From contig NZ_JBHTKJ010000046.1 in assembly GCF_042675965.1 (NCBI RefSeq), positions 1-64,000 of the forward strand: DNA of 64,000 nucleotides, read 5' to 3'. The notes beneath the pieces were generated by a model. The model had not been told where the DNA came from. It did no database searches and saw nothing but the letters and a program-made list of their open reading frames with translations. The position numbers and the translations under genes are program-made. Positions 44,736 through 53,080 of this stretch are shown piece by piece. The stretch comes from Virgibacillus_R byunsanensis (lineage in GTDB: Bacteria; Bacillota; Bacilli; Bacillales; Amphibacillaceae). Each line of letters begins with the position of its first letter. The first letter of the stretch is position 1.

Positions 44736-45404
44736 TTATTGGTTCAAGTCAAATCGCTTTCCTTTTACCAAATAAATAATACCTTCAGATATATTCGTCG
44801 TATGATCAGCAATTCGTTCCAAATATCTGCATATGAATGCTAACTGTGTTACTTGTGAAATGTGTTGCGGATTTTGCGTCATATATTCCAGCAATTCCTT
44901 AATCAAACTACCATACATTTGGTCTACATGATCATCTGTGTCTGCGACTTCTTTCGCTTTATGAATATCCTCCTCATAATACGCAAGTAACGACTTTTCT
45001 ATCATCTGTTGTGTAATATCCACCATCTCAGGTATTCTATCCACTGGAATCATTAACTGCTTTTCACCAATTCGAATCACTGACTTTGCAATATTAACAG
45101 CAAGGTCACCTATTCGTTCAATATCGGTTGTTATTTTTAAGGTTGTAATTAACTTTCGCAGATCTGTGGCAAGTGGTTGCTCTTTAGCAATAAGCCATGT
45201 TGCTGTTTCGTTAATTTCTTCTTCAAGTACATTTATCTTATAATCATCATCAATAATTTGTAATGCCAGTTCAATATCTTGATTATTTAATGCACGAATC
45301 GATCGTTCTACTGCCGTATTTGCTAATTTACCAAGATGAACCAACTGGGACTTTAAGTCGTCCAATTGTTCGTCAAAATTTTCACGAACTACCAATCTAT
45401 TCAC
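44736..45404 (-). CDS. phoU: Phosphate transport regulator PhoU
   Basis: A 222-residue, all-helical two-repeat protein. Each half has an E/DxxxD metal-binding motif (ALQIIDDDYKINVLEEEI; AKEVADTDDHVDQMYGSLI), and DIERIGDLAVNIAKSVI and YLERIADHTTNISEGIIYL are the conserved PhoU helices. It modulates PhoR and PstB signalling. It follows pstB by 12 bp, with AAGGGAGTG as ribosome site. Confidence 0.93.
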   Translation of the reverse strand: MNRLVVRENFDEQLDDLKSQLVHLGKLANTAVERSIRALNNQDIELALQIIDDDYKINVLEEEINETATWLIAKEQPLATDLRKLITTLKITTDIERIGDLAVNIAKSVIRIGEKQLMIPVDRIPEMVDITQQMIEKSLLAYYEEDIHKAKEVADTDDHVDQMYGSLIKELLEYMTQNPQHISQVTQLAFICRYLERIADHTTNISEGIIYLVKGKRFDLNQ

Positions 45405-45416
45405 TCCCTTATATTA

Positions 45417-46229
45417 TTATCCGAATCTACCAGTAATATAATCCTCTGTTCGTTTATCTACTGGATTCGAGAATAGCTGATTTGTGTCTTCAAATTCAAC
45501 CACTTCTCCATGAAGAAAAAATGCTGTCTTATCAGAAATACGAGCTGCTTGCTGCATATTGTGTGTAACAATAATGATGCTGTATTCTTCTTTTAATTTC
45601 TGAATTAATTCCTCAACCTTTAATGTAGCTATCGGATCCAGTGCTGATGTTGGTTCATCCATCAAGATCACATCTGGTTCAATAGCTAAACACCGTGCAA
45701 TACAAAGGCGCTGCTGTTGACCACCTGATAATCCAAATGCATTTTCATTCAATCGATCCTTTACTTCATCCCATAGTGCTGCTTCACGAAGGCTTTTTTC
45801 CACAATTTCGTCTAATATTTTTTTCTTTTTAATCCCGTGTATCTTAGGACCATAAGCTACATTTTCATAGATTGACTTTGGAAATGGATTCGGTTTTTGA
45901 AATACCATACCCACTTTGGTGCGTAGTTCTTCTACTTTATATTTCGAGTTAAGAATATCTTCTTGATTATAATAAATGCTTCCCTCCATGTTTACAGTTA
46001 GAACCATTTCAACCATCCGATTAAGCGCCTTGATAAACGTTGACTTTCCGCATCCAGATGGCCCAATTATTGCCGTAACTTTATTTTTCGGTATTTCCAG
46101 TTGAATTTCATGTAATGCTTGTGTCTCGCCATACCATAAACTGAAGTTTTCAATCGAATATATGCTTTTCTCTGGATTTTTTATATTAGGTTGTATATCT
46201 ACATTTTTCTTTTCCATTACCATATTCAA
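45417..46229 (-). CDS. pstB: Phosphate ABC transporter ATPase PstB
   Basis: A 270-residue ATPase with Walker A GPSGCGKSTFIKALNRM, the PstB-specific MVFQKPNPFPKSIYENVAYGP, signature LSGGQQQRLCIARCLA and Walker B VILMDEPTSALDP. The start is probably TTG 46229 behind GGGGAGGG, with ATG 46223 as alternative. pstS, pstC and pstA are not upstream; the gene starts its own transcript with phoU behind a Pho box. The core transporter must be elsewhere. Confidence 0.93.
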   Translation of the reverse strand: MNMVMEKKNVDIQPNIKNPEKSIYSIENFSLWYGETQALHEIQLEIPKNKVTAIIGPSGCGKSTFIKALNRMVEMVLTVNMEGSIYYNQEDILNSKYKVEELRTKVGMVFQKPNPFPKSIYENVAYGPKIHGIKKKKILDEIVEKSLREAALWDEVKDRLNENAFGLSGGQQQRLCIARCLAIEPDVILMDEPTSALDPIATLKVEELIQKLKEEYSIIIVTHNMQQAARISDKTAFFLHGEVVEFEDTNQLFSNPVDKRTEDYITGRFG

Positions 46230-46294
46230 TGTGTACCCTCCCCTTAAACTCTTATTGATTTCTAGAATGGGTTTATATATATCCTTACATTTTC

Positions 46295-46348
46295 ATGTTA
46301 CAAAAGATTTATTAAGAAAGAATAAATTGAATGTAAAAGTTATGTAAA
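46295..46348 (-). promoter_or_regulatory. PhoP-binding box and promoter of pstB-phoU
   Basis: On the minus strand TTTACA (46348-46343), TTTACA (46337-46332), TTTATT (46326-46321) and TTAATA (46315-46310) are four direct repeats with exact 5-bp spacing, the arrangement of the Bacillus Pho box (TTAACA-like repeats). A TAACAT (46300-46295) nine bases downstream can serve as -10 box. Induction on phosphate starvation is predicted. Confidence 0.75.
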
Positions 46349-46378
46349 TTTTAAATCCCGCAATCGTTACTAAACAGG

Positions 46379-46680
46379 AAATGAAATTGATGCAATTCCA
46401 ATAATAAATGAGGATAAAGTCGTCACTAACCTGAGTAACTCAATTAGTACTTAACATGGTCAAGAAAACCAAATAATTCTTAAACAAGAAGTAGAAAGCA
46501 GCCCTCTGATCGAGGAATTATCCAATTTCGCTGGGAAAAATACTTCCATAAAAGGATTGTTATTAGAGCCCCTGCATACTTTTGGATTAATGATGGAATA
46601 TGTACATTATCTATTAACAAATGAATTAAACAGTATGAAACAGGAGCAAATTCCAAAGCAAACAGACCTAAACACGGAAT
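46379..46680 (+). pseudogene. Decayed duplicate of the C39-peptidase gene 3' end
   Basis: About 300 bp matching 21380-21671 at most positions (for example GAGGATAAAGTCGTCACTA, CTGATCGAGGAATTATCCAA and GAGCCCCTGCATACTTTTGG). The copy has no upstream catalytic part, contains an in-frame TAA (GTACTTAACATGG region) and extra bases, and ends at the equivalent stop with the same GCGGAATAA array. It lies upstream of pstB in opposite orientation. It cannot encode a working peptidase. Confidence 0.85.
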
Positions 46681-46795
46681 AAACGCACGAAAGCGCGGAA
46701 TTCCAGTCCATTAATGCGGAATAATCGATAAAAGCGCGGAATTATTATACTAATCGCGGAATAACCGGACAAATCCGCGGAATCAACCATGCAGT
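46650..46795 (+). repeat. GCGGAATAA array, copy 3
   Basis: The array begins in CAAATTCCAAAGCAAAC and has about six GCGGAAT units of 20-21 bp, very close to copy 1, including variable parts such as CGCGGAATTCCAGT and CATTAAT. It directly follows the decayed C39 fragment. Confidence 0.8.
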
Positions 46796-46804
46796 CAGTT
46801 GCCA

Positions 46805-47006
46805 ACGTAAACTGCATCCGTCCCTTCAAGCTAAGTACGCCATGTCAAGTGTGTCGGTTCTGGACATGGCACATAGTCTCTTAAACAGGAACCTTGAAAG
46901 GCACGACCTGCTTATGCCTCGAGTGTCTACACGCTTGTACTGGACGTGGCTTAAAACAGTTAATAAATTATTCGCAGGCTCCACATTTTATAGTTCCTTA
47001 AGCAAA
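46805..47006 (+). repeat. Two tandem dispersed elements, as at 31830-32005
   Basis: The first part contains AAGCTAAGTACGCCATGTC and CGGTTCTGGACATGGC; the second ends GGACGTGGCTTAAAACAGTT ... TTTTATAGTTCCTTAAG. The same two units lie in the same order in the inverted composite at 31830-32005. Only a 22-bp-scale remnant of the usual AACAAAAGCGC start is seen here. Confidence 0.7.
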
Positions 47007-47010
47007 CAAA

Positions 47011-47047
47011 AACTGCTAATCAAGACTAACATCTCGAATAGCAGTTC
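47011..47047 (-). terminator. Weak hairpin with T run
   Basis: AACTGCT (47011-47017) and AGCAGTT (47041-47047) can pair around a 23-base loop; TTTTG follows on the minus strand. It may end the small frame at 47057-47125. Confidence 0.35.
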
Positions 47048-47056
47048 ATTTTAGAT

Positions 47057-47125
47057 TTATAACATTGAAATAATCCAACCAATGACCACAATTGCACCAA
47101 TCACCATTAATATCGTACGTATCAT
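47057..47125 (-). pseudogene. Possible frameshifted small membrane peptide gene
   Basis: GGGTGAGG precedes an ATG at 47125. The frame starts MIRTILMV, but the hydrophobic continuation typical of tiny Bacillaceae membrane peptides (GAIVVIGWIISML then TAA) is in another frame. Adding one base in GTGATGGTGC would join both parts into a 22-residue peptide. This is either a decayed gene or a sequencing error; no homologue can be named. Confidence 0.3.
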
Positions 47126-47218
47126 TACCTCACCCTTTCATGAGCTCTTTAAATTATTCGTACACATAAATTTACCCACATAAATTTAAATGAAAACATG
47201 TGTATTAATAAACTAACG

Positions 47219-48115
47219 TTAAGCAAGTATATTCAAGAGTACGGTTACAGATACAATACTAATAAGTGTGGTTACGAGTGTAATACTCGAAACCAGATCT
47301 GGTTCTGTGTCAAATTCAATCGCAAACATGGTTGTCGTCGCAGCACTAGGCATTGCTGCAACAATAACGATTACCGACCCGATTATCGGATCAACCGGTA
47401 TGATCCAAATAAATAAAAAGGCAAGCGCCGGAGACAACAACATGCGAGTCACTACAGCAGAAGAAATGACCTGCCAATTAAAATTCAACGATGTAATGGA
47501 CGCAAGTTGCATGCCAAGCATCACCATCATGAGCGGAATTGCTGCATCCCCAACCATCGTTAACGTAGAATAAGCTGCACTCGGAATTTCCCATGGGATT
47601 GCTTGGAGAACAAACGCTAGAATTGCTGCATATGTCGCAGGCATTTTAAAAATAGTTTTAAACGCTCTTACAAATCCACTCGTACTTCTAGACGCGTAAT
47701 ATACTCCAAAAAAGTTCATGATCAACGACTGAAGCACCATAAAGAACACCGCATATGGAATTGCAGCCTCACCCAGACTAAAAATCATTACAGGTACCCC
47801 ATAATTACCGCCATTCATGAATGCCGTCGTTAAAATAGAGCCACTTTCAACAGATTGTGGCCATTTAAAAATATATGCTAAAACTTTATTCACCATAACC
47901 ATTGCAAACAATAGAAAGAAAGCAAATATAATAATAATCGTATATCCCTGATTAAACGAAGACTCATATAGTGATGTAAATACTAATGCTGGCATAAAGA
48001 TATAGATGGATGTAGTTGCAAGTGACTTCACATCAAGAACTCGAATGCGTTGCAATAAAAACCCTACGCCAAACACAGCGATAATCGGTAAAACAACTTC
48101 AAAAAATAATTGCAT
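47219..48115 (-). CDS. AEC-family (auxin efflux carrier/malate permease) transporter
   Basis: A 298-residue membrane protein with about ten hydrophobic segments in two halves, as in AEC/YfdV permeases. PIIAVFGVGFLLQRI at the N-terminus and NGGNYGVPVMIFSLGE in the middle are characteristic. The family exports organic acids or amino acids; the substrate is unknown. GGAG lies eight bases before the ATG. Monocistronic. Confidence 0.85.
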   Translation of the reverse strand: MQLFFEVVLPIIAVFGVGFLLQRIRVLDVKSLATTSIYIFMPALVFTSLYESSFNQGYTIIIIFAFFLLFAMVMVNKVLAYIFKWPQSVESGSILTTAFMNGGNYGVPVMIFSLGEAAIPYAVFFMVLQSLIMNFFGVYYASRSTSGFVRAFKTIFKMPATYAAILAFVLQAIPWEIPSAAYSTLTMVGDAAIPLMMVMLGMQLASITSLNFNWQVISSAVVTRMLLSPALAFLFIWIIPVDPIIGSVIVIVAAMPSAATTTMFAIEFDTEPDLVSSITLVTTLISIVSVTVLLNILA

Positions 48116-48212
48116 ATTGACAACTCCAGTGACTTAAATATTCTATAAGTCTACCATATTTACAGTTGTCTCCTCTAGTTTGAGGTAGAATTAGAAAAGC
48201 GCAAGAAAAACC

Positions 48213-48234
48213 AAGGCACCTACCATAGGTGCCT
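48213..48234 (-). terminator. Terminator of the SGNH hydrolase gene
   Basis: AGGCACCTA and TAGGTGCCT pair around a three-base loop; GGTTTTTCTT follows on the minus strand, 12 bp past the stop codon. Confidence 0.8.
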
Positions 48235-48245
48235 ATGTGTTTATT

Positions 48246-48995
48246 TTAGTATAGATTTAGCGCATCCAAACCAATTTCAGCTAGTTTGATCTGCCCTTCT
48301 ATGGTTGGATGAATATCTCCAGGAATTACATATTTCGCTTGTTCCTGACCAAATGCTAAATATGCATCTGCCAAGACAACATCCCCATACTGAGCATTAA
48401 AATAAGTAGCTATTGTTGTAAACTGTGTATTTATTCCCGGCAGTACTTGTGAACCAATCAAATGTAAAGGATCATCTAATTGAAATGGATTATAAACATT
48501 GTAAATTACTATAGGAGCATCAGTTAGTGTACGAGTTTCTATGATAATTTCACCAATATTTCCAAACAAGTTACTGTCTGTAATTTCTTCCTGTAAAAAA
48601 TCCACAAATTTAACCGGATCTCCCCCACTCTTAAATTGAGCAACTTCTAAAGCTTGCAATAGATCATTATTACCAATATTCAAGGTAATATAATCCGCGT
48701 GACGAACTGCTTGGCGAAACTTTTGATCGGATTGCAAAGATGATAGCATTTGTTCTGTTTTCCAACCTGGCTCACTAAGGTTACGCACCCGTACATCACC
48801 ATCGTCCCCGATCAGATACGGAAAGGCATACTTGGAAGTAGAGGCATTGTCGTTCTTAGTAAGGTTATATCCGTATGGAATCGAGTCACCTAGGGATACA
48901 AGCGACTCCTTAGCGTTTCCACTCTTTGCGAAAGTAGAAGTGGAAAATAGCAAACTAACAACTAAAAGTAATACCAACATTTTAACGATTCTCAT
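48246..48995 (-). CDS. Secreted SGNH/GDSL-family lipase/esterase
   Basis: About 249 residues from ATG 48995 (GGGAGTG upstream); the longer frame to 49130 runs into a repeat and is not coding. A signal peptide (KMLVLLLVVSLLFSTSTFA) is followed by the GDSL block LVSLGDSIPYGYNL with the catalytic Ser, the block III NIGNNDLL and the block V DIHPT with catalytic Asp/His. It is likely an esterase or lipase acting on cell-surface or external esters. The natural substrate is unknown. Confidence 0.88.
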   Translation of the reverse strand: MRIVKMLVLLLVVSLLFSTSTFAKSGNAKESLVSLGDSIPYGYNLTKNDNASTSKYAFPYLIGDDGDVRVRNLSEPGWKTEQMLSSLQSDQKFRQAVRHADYITLNIGNNDLLQALEVAQFKSGGDPVKFVDFLQEEITDSNLFGNIGEIIIETRTLTDAPIVIYNVYNPFQLDDPLHLIGSQVLPGINTQFTTIATYFNAQYGDVVLADAYLAFGQEQAKYVIPGDIHPTIEGQIKLAEIGLDALNLY

Positions 48996-49078
48996 AAAAA
49001 ACACTCCCTTTTTTATAATCTCGTACATTATAGACGGTTCAGGCATATAAGTCTGTCGAATCTTCGTCGGGGAGAAAG

Positions 49079-49285
49079 AACAAAAGCGCAAGCGCCCGTT
49101 TAGCGACGTATGGGCTGGACTTATCCGCATGAGATAAAGGAAACACGAAGAGCGGTAGCGATTCGATGTTGACTTATCGTAAGGAGGATCAGGAAGCCCA
49201 CTAGTCGCTGGGCGCTGGAGCTGAACGCGGCTTACACAGTCAATAAATTATCCACAAGCTGCTAATTTTATAATTTCCTAGACTA
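49079..49285 (+). repeat. Dispersed element, about 207-bp copy
   Basis: It begins AACAAAAGCGCAAGCGCCCG and ends ACACAGTCAATAAATTATCC ... TTTTATAATTTCCTAGAC. It matches 29281-29612 nearly base for base apart from the extra segment there; the in-frame ATG found at 29522 is AAG here. With flanking AT-rich DNA it fills the gene-free gap 48996-49398. Confidence 0.8.
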
Positions 49286-49398
49286 AAATAAAGTAGCAGG
49301 TACAATAACGATGCACCCACTACCTTAAACATTATATAATTGGTTTAACTACTTGCAGATGATATTTTATTTGATCACGCAATGAACTCTTCAAAAAC

Positions 49399-50544
49399 TT
49401 ATAGTTCCATCTTTTTTGCGATAATCTGTTTCATGATTTCATTGGTTCCTGCATAAATGGATGACACTGCTACGTCACGGAACCTTCTAGCAATCTCATA
49501 TTCTTCTATATATCCGTAGCCTCCGTGTAATTGTAAACATTCCCCAGCCACTTTTTTGGCCAAGTCAGTAGTCCACCATTTAGCCATTGATACTTCTGTT
49601 TCAATCCGTTTATCTGCCATATGTTCTTCGATTAACCGGTCAACAAAATTCCTGCCGATCTCCATTTCAGTTTTTAATTCGGCAATTTTAAACTGTGTAT
49701 TTTGAAACTTACTGATACTTCTACCAAATGCTTTTCGTTGCTTCACATACTCAATCGTCTGGTTCAACATCGTTTCTGCAGAAGCTATACTCTGAATAGA
49801 TACTATCAATCGCTCCTGCTGTAATTTATCCATTAAATAGTAGAATCCTTTACCTTCCTCACCTAGTAAGTTATGTGCTGATACCCGTGCATCATCAAAT
49901 ATAAGTTCTGTTGTATCACTCGCATGCTGTCCGATTTTATTTAGCTTTTTTCCTTTTGAAAATCCAGGGGTTCCTGCTTCTACAACAATCAGACTTATCC
50001 CTTTATGAGGCGGGGTTGCGTGTGGATCAGTTTTACATACAACAACCACAAGATCCGCTAAATATCCGTTTGAAATAAATGTTTTTTCACCATTTAAGAT
50101 ATAATCGTCTCCGTCTTTTACTGCTGTTGTCTGTATGGCAGCCAAGTCTGACCCTGTACCAGGTTCTGTCATGGCGATCGCTGAAATTAAATCACCATTT
50201 ACAGCTCCAGGCAACCAGCGTTCCTTCTGTTCTTCTGTGCCATAGGAATCAATATAAGGGATGACAATATCACTATGAAGTCCAAATCCTACTAATCCCA
50301 CGCTGACTTTATCAAACTCTTCTGAGATGACGACGGAAAAACCAAAATCAGCATTGGCTCCCCCATATTTCTCATCAAGCCCGGGACAAAGGTAACCCTG
50401 TTCCCCAACCTTTTTCCAAAATGACCTTGATACTTGCTTGTCATCTTCCCATTGCCTAATGAAAGGCACTGCTTCTCTTTCCAAAAATTTCTTTAGGGAT
50501 CGGCGAAATATATCATGCTCTTCTTTTAGAATTTTCCGTTCCAT
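49399..50544 (-). CDS. Acyl-CoA dehydrogenase
   Basis: A 381-residue FAD enzyme that introduces the alpha-beta double bond into acyl-CoA. Signatures are SAIAMTEPGTGSDLAAIQT (about residues 122-140), a second near KAFGRSISKFQNTQFKIAEL, and the C-terminal LHGGYGYIEEYEIARRFRD, which holds the usual catalytic Glu. GAGGAGG lies before the ATG. It follows a broken SDR gene and a TetR regulator, forming a fatty- or branched-acid degradation operon. Confidence 0.9.
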   Translation of the reverse strand: MERKILKEEHDIFRRSLKKFLEREAVPFIRQWEDDKQVSRSFWKKVGEQGYLCPGLDEKYGGANADFGFSVVISEEFDKVSVGLVGFGLHSDIVIPYIDSYGTEEQKERWLPGAVNGDLISAIAMTEPGTGSDLAAIQTTAVKDGDDYILNGEKTFISNGYLADLVVVVCKTDPHATPPHKGISLIVVEAGTPGFSKGKKLNKIGQHASDTTELIFDDARVSAHNLLGEEGKGFYYLMDKLQQERLIVSIQSIASAETMLNQTIEYVKQRKAFGRSISKFQNTQFKIAELKTEMEIGRNFVDRLIEEHMADKRIETEVSMAKWWTTDLAKKVAGECLQLHGGYGYIEEYEIARRFRDVAVSSIYAGTNEIMKQIIAKKMEL

Positions 50545-50586
50545 AGTGACCTCCTCGTTTGATTTTGTTTATTTTATGTAGACTTG

Positions 50587-51354
50587 TTAACGTGGTTGCA
50601 TTCTGATTGCCCCATCTAAGCGGATTGCTTCACCATTTAACATAGGATTTTCAATAATGCTCTGAACTAGCAATGCATATTCATAAGGATATCCGAGTCT
50701 TGATGGAAACGGTGTCATTTTTTCCAATGCATTCCGTGCGTTGTCGGGAAGACCTGCAACTAACGGGGTTTCAAATAAACCAGGGGCAATTGTCATCACT
50801 CTGATGCCATGTTCTGCCAAATCTCTTGCAATTGGTAAAGTCATCCCTGTAATGCCACCTTTTGAGGCACTGTATGCCGCCTGGCCAATTTGCCCTTCAA
50901 ATGCAGCAACTGATGCTGTATTGATAATTACTTCTCTTTCTTGATTGTCATTTGGTTGATTTTCAGACATTTTCGCAACAGTCAATCGAATAACGTTAAA
51001 CGTTCCAATCAGGTTCACTTCCATCACTTTTGAAAAAGACTTTAAGTCATGTGGCCCTTTTCTACTCCATGTCTTTTTGGCCGCCCCAATACCTGCACAA
51101 TTAACAAGCATTGTAATGTTGCCTAAGGTTTCTACTACTTTATCCAGTGCAGATTGCACACTTGATTCATCTGTAACATCGGTTTAAATAAAACAAACGT
51201 CATTTCCAAGTTCCTCACGGAGCTGAATTCCTTTTTCCTCTTGTAAATCCAGGATAGCAACCTTGGCACCCTGTGAAACTAAATTACGAACAGTGGCTTC
51301 TCCAAGTCCTGATACTCCACCTGTCACAACCGCAGTATTATGCTTAAATTCCAT
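50587..51354 (-). pseudogene. Short-chain 3-hydroxyacyl-CoA dehydrogenase (SDR) with one in-frame stop
   Basis: The gene starts at ATG 51354 behind GGGGGAAG. It encodes the SDR NAD-binding loop (TAVVTGGVSGLGEATVRNL), then TAA at 51186-51184 (codon 57) between ELGNDVCFI and TDVTDESSVQSAL. The frame continues intact with NTASVAAFEG, the catalytic YSASKGG and IAPGLFETPLV, like human HSD17B10-type enzymes. Everything except one codon (probably AAA to TAA) is preserved, so the lesion is recent or a sequencing error. The downstream part (51159-50587) could only give a protein without the cofactor loop. Confidence 0.85.
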
Positions 51355-51369
51355 CTTTTCTTCCCCCTT

Positions 51370-51978
51370 TTATGAAGTATGTTTTCTCTTGTCTGTAATA
51401 AGAATCTGCATTAAGTACTCAGAAATCATTGTTGCTATTTCTGTCTTATTCATTTTCCCTTCATACGAATACCATTGTGTCACCCAGTTCATCGCACCTA
51501 ATATAATGTTCCTGACGATTTTTATATCCACAGATACAAAATCACCCTTATCTATTCCTTGTACAATTAGCTGATCAAAACACATCCCATATTCATCTCT
51601 CAAGCGGAAGATCTCATCCAACTGACTGGTAGAAAATATTTCTTCAGGATTAATCATCAGTTCAAAACCAGATTTTTCACTTATCAAGTATTCAATATGT
51701 ACTATCATTGCTTTTCTTAATATATCTGACACGGGTAAGTCCAGTTTTTGAATGTCATTCATATTTGTAATACTTTGATGCAAAATCATTAACTGAATTT
51801 GATATAACAAATCCTGTTTATCTTTGAAATAATAGTAAACAGACCCCTTTGTCATGAGCAGTTTGGAGGCGATTTCCTCCATAGTAGTCCCATGATAGCC
51901 TTTCTCAGATAAGATACTAACGGCTGATCTGATGATTTCCTCTTTTTTCTTTGCTGACTTTCTTTCACGTAATGACAA
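51370..51978 (-). CDS. TetR/AcrR-family regulator (FadR-like)
   Basis: A 202-residue protein. The N-terminal TetR helix-turn-helix reads IIRSAVSILSEKGYHGTTMEEIA ... MTKGSVYYYFKDKQDLLYQ. The C-terminal helical domain is likely to bind acyl-CoA, judged only from its neighbours. Translation probably starts at TTG 51978 behind GAGGAAG. It is first in the transcript with the SDR and acyl-CoA dehydrogenase genes, behind a strong sigma-A promoter, suggesting autorepression. Confidence 0.85.
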   Translation of the reverse strand: MSLRERKSAKKKEEIIRSAVSILSEKGYHGTTMEEIASKLLMTKGSVYYYFKDKQDLLYQIQLMILHQSITNMNDIQKLDLPVSDILRKAMIVHIEYLISEKSGFELMINPEEIFSTSQLDEIFRLRDEYGMCFDQLIVQGIDKGDFVSVDIKIVRNIILGAMNWVTQWYSYEGKMNKTEIATMISEYLMQILITDKRKHTS

Positions 51979-52025
51979 CTGTTGTTCACTTCCTCTATTA
52001 AAATCTACTACTTTTAATTAAATAC

Positions 52026-52054
52026 ATTCTATAAGTTTATTTTTTGAATGTCAA
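52026..52054 (-). promoter_or_regulatory. Sigma-A promoter of the tetR-SDR-acyl-CoA dehydrogenase operon
   Basis: On the minus strand TTGACA (52054-52049), 17 bases and TAGAAT (52031-52026). Confidence 0.8.
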
Positions 52055-52076
52055 GTTAATTTTTTGATAATTTAAA

Positions 52077-52658
52077 TTACTTATGCTCTGCCGTAAGTAT
52101 AGGAAAGTTTAATAATGCAACCAGAACACCAGAATTACATTTAACTTTATTTGATAAGGAGATCGCATCATTTACTAGTTCTTTACTTCTATTAATATGT
52201 GTGGCATAGATTTTAGAAGGTGGAATTTCATATTCTTCCAATATCTCATGTAAGATTGTTAAGCGATCTGCCCCAGGTCCAACATGGAAATGAGTGAAAC
52301 CAGCCTTACTGCTCAGCAAGTCATCAATTCTGGCTTCGGCAACGAGCTTTGCTATTTCATGAACAGTGGGCTGTGCTGACCTTGAATCCGAAGTTGCAAT
52401 CTCTCCTGCACCAATAACTTTGTTAATTAAAATGATGTCGTCCTTTACTGACGAAGTAATCGTTGGAGTTGGGACATGATAATTCCCGTTATAAATGTAA
52501 ATAGTAACACCCTCTTTCTCCAGTCCGCGCGCTTTGGCCAGTAAAGAAGTCATATGCCTGGTTGTCCCATCTGTCCATAAAAGCCCAATTACTGTGGTGA
52601 TTCCGGATTTTACAATATCACTTTGCTTATGTTGATCTGACGGCTGGAGAGGATACAT
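52077..52658 (-). pseudogene. Isoaspartyl dipeptidase (IadA) middle fragment, inverted
   Basis: The frame encodes SDIVKSGITTVIGLLWTDGTTRHMTSLLAKARGLEKEGV, YHVPTPTITSSVKDDIILI, VIGAGEIATSDSRSAQPTV and YATHINRSKELV, the middle third of beta-aspartyl dipeptidases (amidohydrolase fold, about 390 residues). The N-terminal metal-binding HxH segment is missing. The frame ends in unrelated residues. The C-terminal third of the same protein lies on the opposite strand directly next to it (52690-53037), so the gene has been cut by an inversion. Confidence 0.8.
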
Positions 52659-52689
52659 GTGATTGGCTTACGTATTAGAAAGAAAATGG

Positions 52690-53037
52690 CGGAAATATAG
52701 AACAGTTAACTATCTCTTCTGATGGAAATGGCAGTTTACCCAAATTTGATGCAGATGGAAAGCTTTCTGGCCTAGGTGTTGCCAGCCAGCAGACGTAGTT
52801 TAACCAAGTAGTTTCTGCTGTGAAGGAGCATGGATTACAACTTGAGGATGTTCTTCCGCTTATACACGGAACACAGCTGATGCTTTATGTTTTGAATCAA
52901 AAGGCAGTTTGAAGGAAAGTTCTGATGCAGATGTGCTGATTTTGGAAAAAGATACACTTGAAATTGCACACGTTGTTGCAAAAGGACAACAGATGATTAA
53001 GGACAAAGAAGTGATTGTGAAGGGAACTTTTGAGTAA
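52690..53037 (+). pseudogene. Isoaspartyl dipeptidase (IadA) C-terminal fragment
   Basis: Read on the plus strand: ISSDGNGSLPKFDADGKLSG, GLGVASQQT, a TAG stop, FNQVVSAVKEHGLQLEDVLPL, a frameshift near 52870, then ADALCFESKGSLKESSDADV, LILEKDTLEIAHVV and KDKEVIVKGTFE with TAA at 53035-53037. This is the conserved end of amidohydrolase IadA, including the SSDGNGSLP region with the metal-site Asp. It adjoins the middle fragment in opposite orientation. Confidence 0.8.
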
Positions 53038-53049
53038 TATAAAAGAAAA

Positions 53050-53073
53050 ACCTGATGCGAATCAGTTTTTTTC
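53050..53073 (+). terminator. Terminator after the IadA remnant
   Basis: CTGAT GCGA ATCAG followed by TTTTTTTC, right after the stop codon of the C-terminal IadA fragment, where the intact gene would have ended. Confidence 0.6.
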
Positions 53074-53080
53074 TTATTCA

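Noticed and set aside
48996..49130. 45-codon extension of the SGNH hydrolase
   Set aside because: It overlaps a dispersed element; the internal ATG 48995 has GGGAGTG and begins a proper signal peptide.
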